A program made the translations under genes and the position numbers. The notes under the pieces were generated by a model. It did no database searches. It worked only from the letters and a program-made list of their open reading frames with translations, and had not been told where the DNA came from. DNA of 64,000 bases, taken from Pseudomonas sp. FP198. GTDB lineage: Bacteria; Pseudomonadota; Gammaproteobacteria; Pseudomonadales; Pseudomonadaceae. This document shows positions 45,965-59,480 of the stretch, in pieces. The stretch spans positions 5,795,310 to 5,859,309 of the forward strand of contig NZ_CP117452.1 of assembly GCF_030687895.1 (NCBI RefSeq). The letters are read 5' to 3'. The number at the start of each line of letters is the position of its first letter. Position 1 is the first letter of the stretch.

Positions 45965-47332
45965 TTAAGTCTTCTTGATCTTTTCCGGACGCTTCCAGCC
46001 GTCGATGTTGCGCTGACGTGCACGGCCCACCGCCAGCTGGCCGTTATCCACATTCTGGGTCAGAGTCGAGCCGGCCGCCGTGGTCGCACCGTCGGAGATA
46101 TCCACAGGCGCCACCAGGGAGTTGTTCGAACCGATGAACACATCCTCGCCCAACACGGTTTTCCACTTGTTGGCGCCATCGTAGTTGCAGGTGATGGTCC
46201 CCGCACCGATATTGGTACGTGCGCCGATTTCAGCGTCGCCCAGGTAAGTCAGGTGCCCGGCCTTGGCACCTTCGCCCATATGAGCGTTTTTAAGCTCGAC
46301 GAAGTTACCCACATGAGCGCGGGCTTCCAGCACCGTGCCCGGGCGCAGGCGAGCAAACGGGCCGGCGTCGCTGCCCTCGCCCATCACCGCGCCTTCGAGA
46401 TGACTGTTGGCTTTTATCACCACGCCTTTGCGCAGGGTACTGTCCTTGATGACGCAGTTCGGGCCAATGACCACGTCGTCTTCGATGACGACTTTGCCTT
46501 CGAGGATAACGTTGATATCGATGACCACGTCGCGGCCGACGCTGACTTCACCACGGACATCAAAACGGGCCGGGTCGCGCAAGGTCACGCCTTGGGCCAT
46601 CAAGCGGCGGGCGGTGCGCAGCTGGTAATGGCGTTCGAGTTCGGCCAGTTGCCGGCGATCGTTGGCGCCCTGCACTTCCATCGCGTCCAAGGGCTGTTCG
46701 GTGGCGACCATCAGTCCATCGGCAACGGCCATGGCGATCACGTCGGTGAGGTAGTACTCGCCTTGGGCGTTGTTGTTGGACAAGCGGCTCATCCAGTCCC
46801 CCAGCCGCTCGGCGGGAACGGCAAGAATCCCGGTGTTGCCTTCGGTGATGGCGCGCTGGGCTTCATTGGCGTCTTTCTGCTCGACGATGGCAGTCACCTG
46901 GCCGTCGGCGTTGCGTACGATGCGGCCGTAGCCGGTCGGATCATCCAACTCGACGGTGAGCAGGCCCAATTGCCGCGGCGCGACGTGCTTGAGCAGGCGT
47001 TGCAGCGTATCGACTTCGATCAGCGGCACATCGCCGTAGAGAATCAACACGGTATCGGCGGTGATGAATGGCACGGCCTGGGCCACGGCGTGACCTGTAC
47101 CGAGTTGTTTGTCCTGCAGCACGAAATTCAGATCATCCGCCGCCAGGCGCTCACGTACCGCATCGGCTCCGTGACCGATCACCACATGGATACGCTGTGG
47201 ATCAAGTTGCCGCGCGCTGTGGATAACATGGCCGAGCATGGAGTTGCCGGCTACCGGGTGCAGCACCTTGGGCAGCGCCGAGCGCATGCGGGTGCCTTGA
47301 CCGGCCGCGAGAATAACGATTTCGAGAGACAT
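45965..47332 (-). CDS. glmU: Bifunctional GlmU (GlcN-1-P acetyltransferase / GlcNAc-1-P uridylyltransferase)
   Basis: 455 residues. The N-terminal pyrophosphorylase domain starts [23 protein letters not shown], with the signature GQGTRM and Lys; the C-terminal half is a left-handed beta-helix of hexapeptide repeats ([19 protein letters not shown] in part) ending in the acetyltransferase site ([19 protein letters not shown]). It completes UDP-GlcNAc synthesis in the cytoplasm. It follows atpC downstream in the same direction but is separated by a terminator. Confidence 0.96.
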   Translation of the reverse strand: MSLEIVILAAGQGTRMRSALPKVLHPVAGNSMLGHVIHSARQLDPQRIHVVIGHGADAVRERLAADDLNFVLQDKQLGTGHAVAQAVPFITADTVLILYGDVPLIEVDTLQRLLKHVAPRQLGLLTVELDDPTGYGRIVRNADGQVTAIVEQKDANEAQRAITEGNTGILAVPAERLGDWMSRLSNNNAQGEYYLTDVIAMAVADGLMVATEQPLDAMEVQGANDRRQLAELERHYQLRTARRLMAQGVTLRDPARFDVRGEVSVGRDVVIDINVILEGKVVIEDDVVIGPNCVIKDSTLRKGVVIKANSHLEGAVMGEGSDAGPFARLRPGTVLEARAHVGNFVELKNAHMGEGAKAGHLTYLGDAEIGARTNIGAGTITCNYDGANKWKTVLGEDVFIGSNNSLVAPVDISDGATTAAGSTLTQNVDNGQLAVGRARQRNIDGWKRPEKIKKT

Positions 47333-47394
47333 GACTGGCTACCAATCCTGGGTGGTCAGCGGCTGCGACCAGATGATGAGTGTCGGGAAAAGAA

Positions 47395-47420
47395 AAAAGG
47401 GTAGCCGAGGCTACCCTTTT
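47395..47420 (-). terminator. Bidirectional terminator at the end of the atp operon
   Basis: AAAAGGGTAGCC / GGCTACCCTTTT with a 2-base loop and A/T runs on both sides, 28 bases beyond the atpC stop on the minus strand. Confidence 0.9.
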
Positions 47421-47447
47421 TAATCAATCGCACACGAAGCGGACGGC

Positions 47448-47873
47448 TTAGCGGCCGAACTTCTTGCGGATCTGCTGGACGGTGCGCAGCTGAGCTGCGG
47501 CCTCGGCCAGACGTGCAGCAGCAGAACCGTAATCGAAGTCTGCGCCTTTTTCGTTCAGGGCCTTCTCGGCAGCCTTGACGGCTTCCTGAGCGGAGGCTTC
47601 GTCCAGGTCGGCAGCACGTTGCACGGTGTCGGCAAGGACCTTGACCATGTTCGGCTGAACCTCGAGGAAACCACCGGAGATGTAGAACACCTCCTGTTCC
47701 CCGCCCTGCTTTTTCAGCGTAATCGGACCTGGCTTCAAGCTGGTGATCAGCGGTGCGTGACCCAGGGCGATACCAAGATCACCCAGCTCACCGTGCGCAA
47801 CCACAAACTCGACCAGACCGGAGAAGATTTCCCCTTCCGCACTGACGATATCGCAATGGACTGTCATAGCCAT
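47448..47873 (-). CDS. atpC: ATP synthase epsilon subunit
   Basis: 141 residues. [47 protein letters not shown] (in part) marks the N-terminal beta-sandwich; the C-terminal two-helix domain follows (AEKALNEKG and [15 protein letters not shown]). It couples rotor and catalytic head and inhibits ATP hydrolysis. Last gene of the atp operon, 44 bases after atpD. Confidence 0.95.
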   Translation of the reverse strand: MAMTVHCDIVSAEGEIFSGLVEFVVAHGELGDLGIALGHAPLITSLKPGPITLKKQGGEQEVFYISGGFLEVQPNMVKVLADTVQRAADLDEASAQEAVKAAEKALNEKGADFDYGSAAARLAEAAAQLRTVQQIRKKFGR

Positions 47874-47917
47874 CTGATTGCCTCAACCTAATTAGCGCCC
47901 GTTGCCGGGCGCCGGGA

Positions 47918-49321
<1,404 letters not shown>

Positions 49322-50182
49322 TTAAACCGCGGCAGCGCCGCCGACGATTTCCGAGATCTCTTGGGTGATCGCAGCCTGACGCGCCTTGTTGTAGATCAGC
49401 TGCAAATCGCTGATCAGATCACCGGCGTTGTCGGTAGCGTTCTTCATCGCGATCATCCGCGCCGCTTGTTCAGCTGCGTTGTTCTCGACCACCGCCTGGT
49501 ACACCTGCGACTCCACGTAGCGGACCATCAAGCCGTCAAGCAGCTCCTTGGCATCCGGTTCGTAGAGGTAGTCCCAGTGGTGCTTGAGTTCCTGTTCCGG
49601 GGTCGCCACCAGTGGAATCAACTGCTCCACGGTCGGCTGTTGCGTCATGGTGTTGATGAACTTGTTGGATACCACGGACAGGCGGTCAATCCGGCCTTCC
49701 AGGTAAGCATCCAGCATCACCTTGACGCTGCCGATCAGGTCATTGATCGACGGTTCTTCACCCAGGTGGCTGATAGCAGCGACGACGTTACCGCCGAAGT
49801 TGCGGAAGAAAGCCGCACCCTTGCTACCGACCACGCACAGATCGATCTCGACGCCTTGTTCGCGGTTTACCGCCATGTCCTTGACCAGGGCCTTGAACAG
49901 GTTGGTGTTCAAGCCACCGCACAGACCACGGTCACTGCTCACCACAACGTAACCGACGCGCTTGATGGCGCGCTCGATCATGAACGGGTGGCGATATTCC
50001 GGGTTGGCGTTGGCCAGATGACCAATCACCTGCCGGATGCGCTCCGCATAAGGACGGCTAGCGGACATGCGCATTTGTGCCTTGCGCATTTTGCTGACCG
50101 CCACTTTTTCCATGGCGCTGGTAATCTTTTGCGTGCTTTTGATGCTCGCAATCTTACTGCGAATCTCTTTTGCGCCTGCCAT
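49322..50182 (-). CDS. atpG: ATP synthase gamma subunit
   Basis: 286 residues. Starts [27 protein letters not shown] and ends with the conserved helix [19 protein letters not shown] and [24 protein letters not shown]. It forms the central rotor shaft of F1. Positioned between atpA and atpD as usual. Confidence 0.96.
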   Translation of the reverse strand: MAGAKEIRSKIASIKSTQKITSAMEKVAVSKMRKAQMRMSASRPYAERIRQVIGHLANANPEYRHPFMIERAIKRVGYVVVSSDRGLCGGLNTNLFKALVKDMAVNREQGVEIDLCVVGSKGAAFFRNFGGNVVAAISHLGEEPSINDLIGSVKVMLDAYLEGRIDRLSVVSNKFINTMTQQPTVEQLIPLVATPEQELKHHWDYLYEPDAKELLDGLMVRYVESQVYQAVVENNAAEQAARMIAMKNATDNAGDLISDLQLIYNKARQAAITQEISEIVGGAAAV

Positions 50183-50232
50183 GTAACACCTATCAGGTTA
50201 GCAAGCGGGAGCCTTGCGGCTCCCGCTGCGGC

Positions 50233-51777
50233 TTACCAGGTTTGGGTGGCCTTGAACTTCTCGATACCGGCTTTGAGGCCAGCGTCGATTTCGTCATTGA
50301 AGTCACCCTTCACGTTGATCTTGGCCATCAAATCGGCGTGATCGCGGTTGAAGTAAGCAATCAGCGCTTGCTCGAAGCTGCCGACTTTGGCGATTTCAAT
50401 GTCAGTCAGGAACCCACGCTCAGCGGCATACAGCGACAGCGACATGTCAGCGATCGACATTGGCGCGTATTGCTTCTGCTTCATCAGCTCGGTAACGCGC
50501 TGACCATGCTCAAGTTGCTTACGGGTCGCTTCGTCCAGGTCAGAAGCGAACTGGGCGAATGCCGCCAGTTCACGGTACTGAGCCAGGGCGGTACGGATAC
50601 CACCGGAGAGCTTCTTGATGATCTTGGTCTGAGCGGCACCACCTACACGGGATACCGAAACACCGGCGTTCACAGCAGGACGGATGCCCGAGTTGAACAT
50701 GGCCGATTCCAGGAAGATCTGACCGTCGGTGATGGAAATCACGTTGGTCGGAACGAACGCGGAAACGTCGCCAGCCTGGGTTTCGATGATCGGCAGGGCA
50801 GTCAGGGAACCGGTCTTGCCAGTCACTGCGCCGTTGGTGAACTTCTCTACGTATTCTTCCGAAACGCGGGATGCGCGCTCCAGCAGACGGGAGTGGAGAT
50901 AGAACACGTCGCCTGGGTAGGCTTCACGGCCTGGTGGACGGCGCAGCAGCAGGGAAATCTGGCGGTAAGCCACTGCTTGCTTGGACAGATCGTCGTAGAC
51001 GATCAGCGCGTCTTCACCGCGGTCGCGGAAGTATTCGCCCATGGTGCAACCGGAGTACGGTGCCAGGAATTGCAGCGCGGCCGATTCGGAGGCGCTGGCG
51101 GCAACGATGATGGTGTTGGCCAGTGCACCGTTTTCTTCCAGCTTGCGAACCACGTTGGCGATGGTCGATTGCTTCTGACCGATAGCTACGTAGACGCAGA
51201 AAATGCCGCTGTCTTTCTGGTTGATGATCGCGTCGATCGCCAGAGCGGTCTTACCGATCTGACGGTCACCGATGATCAGCTCACGCTGGCCACGGCCGAC
51301 CGGGATCATGGCATCGACAGCCTTGTAGCCAGTCTGTACAGGCTGGTCTACCGACTTACGCCAGATCACGCCTGGAGCAACTTTCTCGACCGCATCGGTC
51401 TCGGTGTTGTTCAGCGGACCTTTGCCGTCAACAGGGTTACCCAGTGCGTCGACTACGCGACCCAGCAGTTCCTTACCGACTGGAACCTCGAGGATGCGGC
51501 CGGTGCACTTGGCGCTCATGCCTTCAGCCAGCGTCGTGTACGCGCCCAATACCACGGCACCTACAGAGTCTTGCTCCAGGTTGAGGGCCATACCGTAGAC
51601 GCCGCCCGGAAACTCGATCATCTCGCCGTACATGACGTCGGCCAGACCGTGAATCCGCACGATGCCGTCAGATACGCTGACGACAGTGCCTTCGTTACGG
51701 GCTTGGGAGGTCACATCGAGCTTGTCGATGCGGCCCTTGATAATTTCACTTATTTCGGAAGGATTGAGTTGCTGCAT
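50233..51777 (-). CDS. atpA: ATP synthase alpha subunit
   Basis: 514 residues. Starts [20 protein letters not shown]; the nucleotide-binding P-loop is GDRQIGKT, and the arginine finger is in [13 protein letters not shown]. Forms the non-catalytic sites of F1. The start follows atpH by 21 bases. Confidence 0.97.
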   Translation of the reverse strand: MQQLNPSEISEIIKGRIDKLDVTSQARNEGTVVSVSDGIVRIHGLADVMYGEMIEFPGGVYGMALNLEQDSVGAVVLGAYTTLAEGMSAKCTGRILEVPVGKELLGRVVDALGNPVDGKGPLNNTETDAVEKVAPGVIWRKSVDQPVQTGYKAVDAMIPVGRGQRELIIGDRQIGKTALAIDAIINQKDSGIFCVYVAIGQKQSTIANVVRKLEENGALANTIIVAASASESAALQFLAPYSGCTMGEYFRDRGEDALIVYDDLSKQAVAYRQISLLLRRPPGREAYPGDVFYLHSRLLERASRVSEEYVEKFTNGAVTGKTGSLTALPIIETQAGDVSAFVPTNVISITDGQIFLESAMFNSGIRPAVNAGVSVSRVGGAAQTKIIKKLSGGIRTALAQYRELAAFAQFASDLDEATRKQLEHGQRVTELMKQKQYAPMSIADMSLSLYAAERGFLTDIEIAKVGSFEQALIAYFNRDHADLMAKINVKGDFNDEIDAGLKAGIEKFKATQTW

Positions 51778-51798
51778 TGCTCTGCTGCCCCTTCAAAC

Positions 51799-52335
51799 TC
51801 AAGATTTCAATGCTTCGGCAAGTTTCGCGATTTTGCCGCGAATCGAGCCATCGATAACCAGGTCGCCGGCGCGGATGACAACGCCCCCTATCAGGGATTT
51901 GTCTTCCTCGACTTGCAGGCGCACTTCCCGGTTGAGTCGTGCACTGAGAACCTTGGCGAGTTTGTCTTGCTGTTCTTGGTTCAATGCAAAAGCACTGGTC
52001 ACTTCCACGTCTACCGATTTCTCTTGCTCGGCCTTGTACAGGTCGAAAAGAGCGGCGATCTCCGGCAGAAGCGGGAGACGGTCGTTTTCGGCTACAACGT
52101 GGATGAAATTCTGTGCCTTGGCATCGAACTTGTCGCCGCACACGTCAATGAACGTGGCGGCCTTTTCTGCGCTCGTCAGTCGCGGGGCCTTGAGCACACG
52201 CTGCATGGTGTCGTCTTGCGACACCGCTGCTGCCAGGCCGAGCATGGCTGACCAATTGGCCAGTTGCTGGTGGGCCTGAGCGTGCTCGAAGGCCGCCTTA
52301 GCGTAAGGTCGGGCCAACGTGGTCAGTTCTGCCAT
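51799..52335 (-). CDS. atpH: ATP synthase delta subunit (OSCP-like)
   Basis: 178 residues. Starts [22 protein letters not shown], the conserved N-terminal helix, and ends [27 protein letters not shown], the family C-terminal motif. It connects the head of F1 to the peripheral stalk. It follows atpF by 12 bases. Confidence 0.95.
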   Translation of the reverse strand: MAELTTLARPYAKAAFEHAQAHQQLANWSAMLGLAAAVSQDDTMQRVLKAPRLTSAEKAATFIDVCGDKFDAKAQNFIHVVAENDRLPLLPEIAALFDLYKAEQEKSVDVEVTSAFALNQEQQDKLAKVLSARLNREVRLQVEEDKSLIGGVVIRAGDLVIDGSIRGKIAKLAEALKS

Positions 52336-52347
52336 GATCGCCCTCGC

Positions 52348-52818
52348 TTAGATTTCAGCAGCCAGTTTGTTTACCAGCTCTGCGTGCGCGTTTTGATCGA
52401 TTGTGGCACCCAGGATCTTCGAAGCACCGCCAACGGCCAGGGCACCCACTTGGGCACGCAGCGCGTCTTTGACACTGTTGAGTTCCTGTTCGATCTCGGC
52501 TTGAGCCTGAGCCTTCACACGGTCAGCTTCGACGCGAGCCTGTTCACGGGCTTCGTCGACAATCTGCGTACCGCGTTTCTTGGCTTGCTCGATGATTTCA
52601 GCTGCCTGAGCTTTCGCTTCGCGCAGTTGCTGACCCACTTTCTCATGGGCCAACTCCAGGTCGCGAGCTGCTCGGCTGGCAGCGTCCAGACCATCAGCGA
52701 TCTTCTTTTGACGTTCGTGCAATGCCGCAATGACCGGAGGCCATACGAACTTCATGCAGAACAGTACAAAAATCAGGAACGCAACGGACTGGCCAATCAG
52801 GGTCGCATTAATGTTCAC
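52348..52818 (-). CDS. atpF: ATP synthase b subunit
   Basis: 156 residues. Starts [30 protein letters not shown], a membrane anchor; the rest is a long charged helix ([22 protein letters not shown]) that dimerises into the peripheral stalk. Position between atpE and atpH is standard. Confidence 0.95.
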   Translation of the reverse strand: MNINATLIGQSVAFLIFVLFCMKFVWPPVIAALHERQKKIADGLDAASRAARDLELAHEKVGQQLREAKAQAAEIIEQAKKRGTQIVDEAREQARVEADRVKAQAQAEIEQELNSVKDALRAQVGALAVGGASKILGATIDQNAHAELVNKLAAEI

Positions 52819-52876
52819 GCCAACACCTCGCAGTTACGTTGTCCATCACACCAGATTACTCGGAAGATCCGAATAA

Positions 52877-53149
<273 letters not shown>

Positions 53150-53220
53150 TTACGTCGTATGGTTTAGGTTTTTTAGATTAAAGCGGTAAAACAAATCGTT
53201 TCATCAAGCCCGTTCGGGCC

Positions 53221-53242
53221 CCTTCCCGTTTGACCGGGAAGG
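53221..53242. promoter_or_regulatory. Hairpin between atpB and atpE
   Basis: CCTTCCCG / CGGGAAGG with a 6-base loop, in the 132-base gap after atpB. In the RNA it would sit about 90 bases before the atpE start. It could set atpE mRNA stability or translation, in line with the high c-subunit demand. Confidence 0.5.
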
Positions 53243-53266
53243 ACATCAGACTAGTCGAGACTGGCC

Positions 53267-54560
<1,294 letters not shown>

Positions 54561-54637
54561 CGCTTTTGCTCTCCAATGGTCGGCTGCCGGAATTCAATAA
54601 CTTGGCATAATTTGTGCCGACAAAATGCGCGCAGAGT

Positions 54638-54659
54638 ATAGGGGCGGTTCTGCCCCTAT
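54638..54659 (-). terminator. Hairpin candidate downstream of parB
   Basis: ATAGGGGC / GCCCCTAT with a 6-base loop, 50 bases after the parB stop on the minus strand. No T run follows on that strand, so termination is uncertain; it lies just before the atpI promoter. Confidence 0.45.
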
Positions 54660-54708
54660 TCAACCTCAAGGTAGTGATTTCCGACTGCGCGCTACAAGGG
54701 CAATTGTT

Positions 54709-55581
54709 TCAGCGAATGTGCGCAAGAACACCTTGCAGCTCATCGAGGGAGTTATAACCGATCACCAGTTGCCCTTTGCCCTTCTTTCCGTGGCGAATCT
54801 GCACCGCAGAGCCCAGGCGCTCGGCCAGGCGCTGCTCCAGGCGAGCGATGTCCGGATCGGGTTTTGGTGCTTCGACAGGGGCGGGTTTGCCGCTCAGCCA
54901 TTGACGAACCAGTGCCTCGGTTTGGCGCACGGTCAGGCCGCGTGCGACAACATGTCGCGCCCCTTCAACTTGTTGATTTTCCGGCAAACCAAGCAACGCC
55001 CGGGCATGCCCCATCTCCAGGTCGCCGTGGGACAGCATGGTCTTGATGACTTCCGGCAAGGCGATCAGTCGCAGCAGGTTGGCCACGGTCACACGGGACT
55101 TGCCCACCGCTTCGGCGACCTGTTGCTGGGTCAGCTGGAACTCCTGCTGCAAGCGCTGCAAGGCCACCGCTTCTTCGATCGGATTGAGGTCCTCGCGCTG
55201 GATGTTCTCGATCAGCGCCATGGCGATCGCGGTTTCATCCGGGACGTCGCGGACCATCGCCGGGATGGTTTCCTGGCCGGCTTGCTGGCTCGCGCGCCAG
55301 CGGCGTTCGCCGGCGATGATCTCGAACCGCCCATTGGCGATCGGCCGGACCACGATAGGCTGCATCACGCCCTGGGTCTTGATCGACTGGGCCAGTTCTT
55401 CCAGCGCCTGTGGGTCCATGTCCCGACGCGGCTGGTATTTGCCACGCTGGATCAGGTCCAGCGGCAAATGCTGCAATTCGCGCTGATCGACCTGGACTGC
55501 CTGTTCTTCAAGCGAACTGACAGTCGGACCGCTGAGCAGCGCATCCAGTCCACGTCCGAGACCTCGTTTCTTGACGGCCAT
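54709..55581 (-). CDS. parB: Chromosome partitioning protein ParB
   Basis: 290 residues. The N-terminal ParB/Spo0J CTPase-type domain includes IVVRPIANGRFEIIAGERRWRASQ (in part), then the helix-turn-helix region TQQQVAEAVGKSRVTVANLL, and a C-terminal dimerisation domain. It binds parS and spreads to form the partition complex. Three candidate parS sites lie in this window (9312, 9818, 19163). The start is 10 bases after parA on the same strand. Confidence 0.96.
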   Translation of the reverse strand: MAVKKRGLGRGLDALLSGPTVSSLEEQAVQVDQRELQHLPLDLIQRGKYQPRRDMDPQALEELAQSIKTQGVMQPIVVRPIANGRFEIIAGERRWRASQQAGQETIPAMVRDVPDETAIAMALIENIQREDLNPIEEAVALQRLQQEFQLTQQQVAEAVGKSRVTVANLLRLIALPEVIKTMLSHGDLEMGHARALLGLPENQQVEGARHVVARGLTVRQTEALVRQWLSGKPAPVEAPKPDPDIARLEQRLAERLGSAVQIRHGKKGKGQLVIGYNSLDELQGVLAHIR

Positions 55582-55590
55582 GGGGTTTCC

Positions 55591-56388
55591 TTAAGTTGGC
55601 TGGGCTGCAGCGATGCGTGGCTGGCGGCGTTGACGGCGAACCATCTCGCCCGCCAGGGCCAGGTAGGCCAGCGCGCCACGCGATTGTTTGTCATAGGCCA
55701 GGGCCGGCATGCCATAGCTCGGCGCTTCGGCCAGGCGGATGTTCCGCGGAATGACCGTGTCGTAGAGCTGCTCGCCGAAATGCTCCTTGAGCTGGGCCGA
55801 CACGTCGTTCATCAGGCTCAGGCGCGGGTCGTACATCGTGCGCAACAGGCCTTCGACTTTCAGCTCCGGGTTCAGCAGTTCAGCGATGCGCTTGATGTTA
55901 TCCACAAGGTCGCTCAACCCCTCGAGGGCGAAGTACTCACACTGCATGGGGATGATCACCCCATCGGCGGCAACCAACGCATTGAGGGTCAGCATCGACA
56001 GTGACGGTGGGCAGTCGATCAGGATGTAGTCGTAATTTTCACGAACCGGCGCCAACGCGCTGCGCAGGCGGCTCTCCTTCATCTGCATTTCCAGCAGCAC
56101 CACTTCTGCCGCCGTCAGGTCACGGTTGGCCGGCAGCAGCTGGTAGCCACCGTGCTCGGAGAAATGCATGGCCTGACCCAGGTCGCACTCACCGATGAGC
56201 ACGTCATAGATGGAGTTTTCCAGGCCATGTTTATCCACACCGCTGCCCATGGTGGCGTTGCCCTGTGGATCGAGATCGATCAACAGCACCCGGCGCTTGG
56301 TCGCGACCAGGGATGCTGCGAGGTTGATGCAGGTGGTGGTCTTGCCCACACCACCCTTCTGGTTCGCTATCGCGAATACCTTAGCCAT
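55591..56388 (-). CDS. parA: Chromosome partitioning ATPase ParA (Soj)
   Basis: 265 residues from the ATG at 56388; the longer frame from 56406 is unneeded as MAKVFAIANQKGGVGKTTT is the conserved start. The deviant Walker A KGGVGKTT and the LIDLDPQGNAT motif are complete. It binds DNA and moves ParB-parS complexes away from each other before division. It sits between rsmG and parB, the usual order. Confidence 0.95.
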   Translation of the reverse strand: MAKVFAIANQKGGVGKTTTCINLAASLVATKRRVLLIDLDPQGNATMGSGVDKHGLENSIYDVLIGECDLGQAMHFSEHGGYQLLPANRDLTAAEVVLLEMQMKESRLRSALAPVRENYDYILIDCPPSLSMLTLNALVAADGVIIPMQCEYFALEGLSDLVDNIKRIAELLNPELKVEGLLRTMYDPRLSLMNDVSAQLKEHFGEQLYDTVIPRNIRLAEAPSYGMPALAYDKQSRGALAYLALAGEMVRRQRRQPRIAAAQPT

Positions 56389-56406
56389 TCTTGCTTGTGT
56401 TCCCAA

Positions 56407-57051
56407 TCATGCCGTGCGGCGCAGTATCAGCAGATGGCGTTGGCCTTGGCAACCGGGTACGGCCAAGGCGTGTTCGCTATCGAGGTGGAAGTCTGCCGGC
56501 AATGCTACCAGCTCATCGGCCGGATGAACGCCCTTCATTGCCAGCCAGCGTGTATCGGCGTCGCCCAGGTGGCGCGTCCAGTTGCTGAAATTCTCCATGC
56601 TGCTGAACGCCCGGGAAATGATTCCGTTGAACGGCTCTGCAGGCTGGAACGCTTCGACGCGGCTGTGGATAACTTGCAGGTTATCCAGTTTCAGTTCGAG
56701 TTTGACCTGGGTCAGGAAGCGGGTTTTCTTGCCGTTGCTGTCCAGACAGGTCACTTGCGAGCCGGGAAACAGGATCGCCAGCGGAATACCAGGCATACCA
56801 CCGCCGCTACCGACGTCGAGCCAGCGACCGTCTTCGATGAAAGACATCACGCTGAGACTGTCGAGCAGGTGCCGCGAGACCATTTCATCCGGATCACGCA
56901 CGGCGGTCAGGTTGTAGGCCTTGTTCCATTTGATCAGCAACGCCAGGTAACCCAGCAACTGCGCGTGCTGGGCTTCGGTGAGGCTGACGCCGAGCTGACG
57001 GGCACCTGTGGATAATTCTTCAGCGTGTTGCGAGGTGACCATCGAACTCAA
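56407..57051 (-). CDS. rsmG: 16S rRNA (guanine527-N7) methyltransferase
   Basis: 214 residues using a TTG at 57051, supported by GGAG 8 bases upstream; an ATG at 57042 is the alternative (211 residues). The SAM motif [17 protein letters not shown] and the later [10 protein letters not shown] identify RsmG (GidB). It methylates G527 of 16S rRNA; loss gives low-level streptomycin resistance in other bacteria. The start overlaps the mnmG stop. Confidence 0.92.
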   Translation of the reverse strand: MSSMVTSQHAEELSTGARQLGVSLTEAQHAQLLGYLALLIKWNKAYNLTAVRDPDEMVSRHLLDSLSVMSFIEDGRWLDVGSGGGMPGIPLAILFPGSQVTCLDSNGKKTRFLTQVKLELKLDNLQVIHSRVEAFQPAEPFNGIISRAFSSMENFSNWTRHLGDADTRWLAMKGVHPADELVALPADFHLDSEHALAVPGCQGQRHLLILRRTA

Positions 57052-58949
57052 GCGCTTTGCTCCAACTGGCGGCCCGCGCCGCGTTTTTTCAAATGAATCA
57101 TCAACAGCGAAATCGCCGCCGGGGTGACGCCGGGGATGCGCGACGCCTGGCCGAGGGTCTCGGGACGCGTCGCACCGAGCTTGCTCTGAATTTCTTTCGA
57201 CAGACCCGAAATGTTCGTGTAGTCGATATCCACAGGCAGCCTGGTGTCTTCACTGGCGCGCAGACGGGCAATTTCGTCCTGCTGACGGTCAATGTAGCCG
57301 GCGTATTTGGTCTTGATCTCGACCTGTTCGGCCACCTGCGGATCTTCCGCGCCCTGGCCAGTGACTTCCACCAGCCCGACGTAATCGATTTCCGGGCGGC
57401 TCAACAGGTTGAGCAGATTGTATTCGTGGGTCAGCGGAGTGCCGAATTTCGCCGCGATGGCATCGCCCTGCTCGGTACCGGGACGAACCCAAGTGCTCTT
57501 CAGGCGCTGCTCTTCCAGCTCGATACTCTCGCGTTTCTTGCAGAACGCAGCCCAACGCGCGTCATCCACTAGCCCCAGTTCGCGACCTTTCTCGGTCAGG
57601 CGCAGGTCGGCGTTGTCCTCACGCAGGATCAGGCGATATTCCGCGCGGGACGTGAACATCCGATACGGTTCCTGGGTACCCAGTGTGATCAGGTCGTCCA
57701 CCAGCACACCGATGTACGCCTCATCGCGGCGCGGGCACCAGCTGTCTTTGCCCTGGGCGCGCAATGCCGCGTTGGCTCCGGCCAACAATCCCTGGGCACC
57801 CGCCTCTTCGTAACCGGTGGTGCCGTTGATCTGCCCGGCGAAGAACAGACCGCCGATAACCTTGGTTTCCAGGCTGTACTTCAGATCGCGCGGGTCGAAG
57901 TAGTCGTACTCGATCGCATAACCCGGACGCACGATGTGAGCGTTCTCCATGCCACGGATCGACTGGACGATCTGCAACTGCACATCGAACGGCAGCGAGG
58001 TGGAGATCCCGTTCGGATACAGCTCATGGGTCGTCAGGCCTTCGGGCTCGATGAAGACCTGATGGCTTTCCTTGTCGGCAAAGCGATGGATCTTGTCTTC
58101 GATCGACGGGCAATAGCGCGGGCCGACACCTTCGATTTCACCGGCAGCCGAATACATCGGCGAACGATCGAGGTTCGCCGCAATGATTTCGTGGGTGCGG
58201 GCATTGGTGTGGGTGATCCAGCAACTGACTTGCCGTGGATGCTGCTCCTTGTTGCCCATGAACGACATCACCGGGATAGGCGTATCGCCAGGCTGCTCGG
58301 TCATCACCGAGAAGTCCACGGACTTGCCGTCGATACGCGGTGGCGTACCGGTTTTCAGCCGACCAACGCGTAGCGGTAACTCACGCAGGCGTTGAGCCAG
58401 GGCGATTGAGGGCGGATCACCAGCGCGACCGCCGGAAAAATTCTGCAAACCGATGTGGATAAGTCCGCCGAGGAACGTCCCGGTGGTCAGTACGACAGAA
58501 TCGGCGAAGAACCGCAGGCCCATTTGCGTGACGACACCGCGGACCTGGTCCTGCTCGACAATCAGATCATCAGCCGCTTGCTGAAATATCCACAGGTTCG
58601 GCTGGTTTTCCAGGATTTCACGGACAGCAGCCTTGTAGAGGATTCGGTCGGCCTGGGCGCGAGTGGCACGCACCGCTGGACCTTTGCGGCTGTTCAACAC
58701 GCGAAACTGGATACCACCTTTGTCAGTGGCCATGGCCATCGCGCCGCCGAGGGCATCGATTTCCTTGACCAGGTGGCTTTTGCCGATGCCACCAATGGCC
58801 GGGTTGCAGCTCATGGCGCCGAGGGTTTCCACGTTATGCGTCAGCAACAGGGTTTTTGCCCCCATGCGCGCTGATGCAAGTGCTGCCTCGGTACCGGCAT
58901 GACCGCCGCCGATGACGATCACTTCAAAACGGGAAGGGAAATCCACCAC
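57048..58949 (-). CDS. mnmG: tRNA uridine-5-carboxymethylaminomethyl modification enzyme MnmG
   Basis: 633 residues. Starts with the FAD site [23 protein letters not shown]; the family signatures [19 protein letters not shown] and [11 protein letters not shown] are present. With MnmE it installs the cmnm5 group at tRNA wobble uridines. It begins the mnmG-rsmG-parA-parB series, and the AT-rich origin-like region lies directly upstream. Confidence 0.96.
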   Translation of the reverse strand: MVDFPSRFEVIVIGGGHAGTEAALASARMGAKTLLLTHNVETLGAMSCNPAIGGIGKSHLVKEIDALGGAMAMATDKGGIQFRVLNSRKGPAVRATRAQADRILYKAAVREILENQPNLWIFQQAADDLIVEQDQVRGVVTQMGLRFFADSVVLTTGTFLGGLIHIGLQNFSGGRAGDPPSIALAQRLRELPLRVGRLKTGTPPRIDGKSVDFSVMTEQPGDTPIPVMSFMGNKEQHPRQVSCWITHTNARTHEIIAANLDRSPMYSAAGEIEGVGPRYCPSIEDKIHRFADKESHQVFIEPEGLTTHELYPNGISTSLPFDVQLQIVQSIRGMENAHIVRPGYAIEYDYFDPRDLKYSLETKVIGGLFFAGQINGTTGYEEAGAQGLLAGANAALRAQGKDSWCPRRDEAYIGVLVDDLITLGTQEPYRMFTSRAEYRLILREDNADLRLTEKGRELGLVDDARWAAFCKKRESIELEEQRLKSTWVRPGTEQGDAIAAKFGTPLTHEYNLLNLLSRPEIDYVGLVEVTGQGAEDPQVAEQVEIKTKYAGYIDRQQDEIARLRASEDTRLPVDIDYTNISGLSKEIQSKLGATRPETLGQASRIPGVTPAAISLLMIHLKKRGAGRQLEQSA

Positions 58950-59099
58950 GCACCTCGTGCCTGCTTAATTCAGGTAATTCGGAAATAGGTTTTGAGTCTG
59001 GCCCTGGGCGTTTTTCGAGCCAGGTCGGCAAGTATAGGGACTTCGTCCTTTCTAAAGAACCCTTTGCACAAAATTTAACCAGCTGTGGAGAACTCGCGG

Positions 59100-59372
59100 T
59101 TAAAAAAATAAAAAAGAAAGAAATTTATAGAATCTTTGTTTTTATGTTTATTCTTACTGAGCAAAGATTCTGTGGATAAGGTTCTGTAGGCCTTTATATT
59201 CAAGCTGTACAGAGAATCAAAACCCTGTGCTCATCTGGCCATGAGGGCGTTGGATAACCGGTGTAAGCCTGTGGATGAATGGGTCCGTTATCCACAGAGG
59301 CAGTTATGTCCAGTTTTCAGGGCTGCTTATCAACCGGCCTCAGTGGCAGTTATACACAGGGCTTAATCCACA
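59100..59372. other. DnaA-box cluster between mnmG and mnmE (second origin-like region)
   Basis: An AT-rich stretch (59100-59160) is followed by DnaA boxes: TGTGGATAA at 59171 and TTATCCACA at 59288 are perfect; TGTGGATGA (59270), TTATACACA (59350) and TAATCCACA (59364) have one mismatch. Eight short blocks appear in the same order as in the rpmH-dnaA gap (63634-63833). The 531-base gap 58950-59480 holds no gene. P. aeruginosa and P. putida are known to carry two autonomously replicating regions in this part of the chromosome, one near dnaA and one near gidA (mnmG). Confidence 0.78.
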
Positions 59373-59480
59373 GGTGATAGCCCACGGCCAAGCCGCCGCG
59401 GGGGCAATCGTATTGAGAAGGAAGAGGGGGAACCGGGCTTACTGGCTGTCAGCAGCAGCCCCGGTTGGACGGGATTGGCG

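Noticed and set aside
50170..52251. 693-codon open frame on the + strand opposite atpA/atpH
   Set aside because: It mirrors the real atpA and atpH on the other strand; the translation has no family resemblance and long antisense frames are common in GC-rich DNA.
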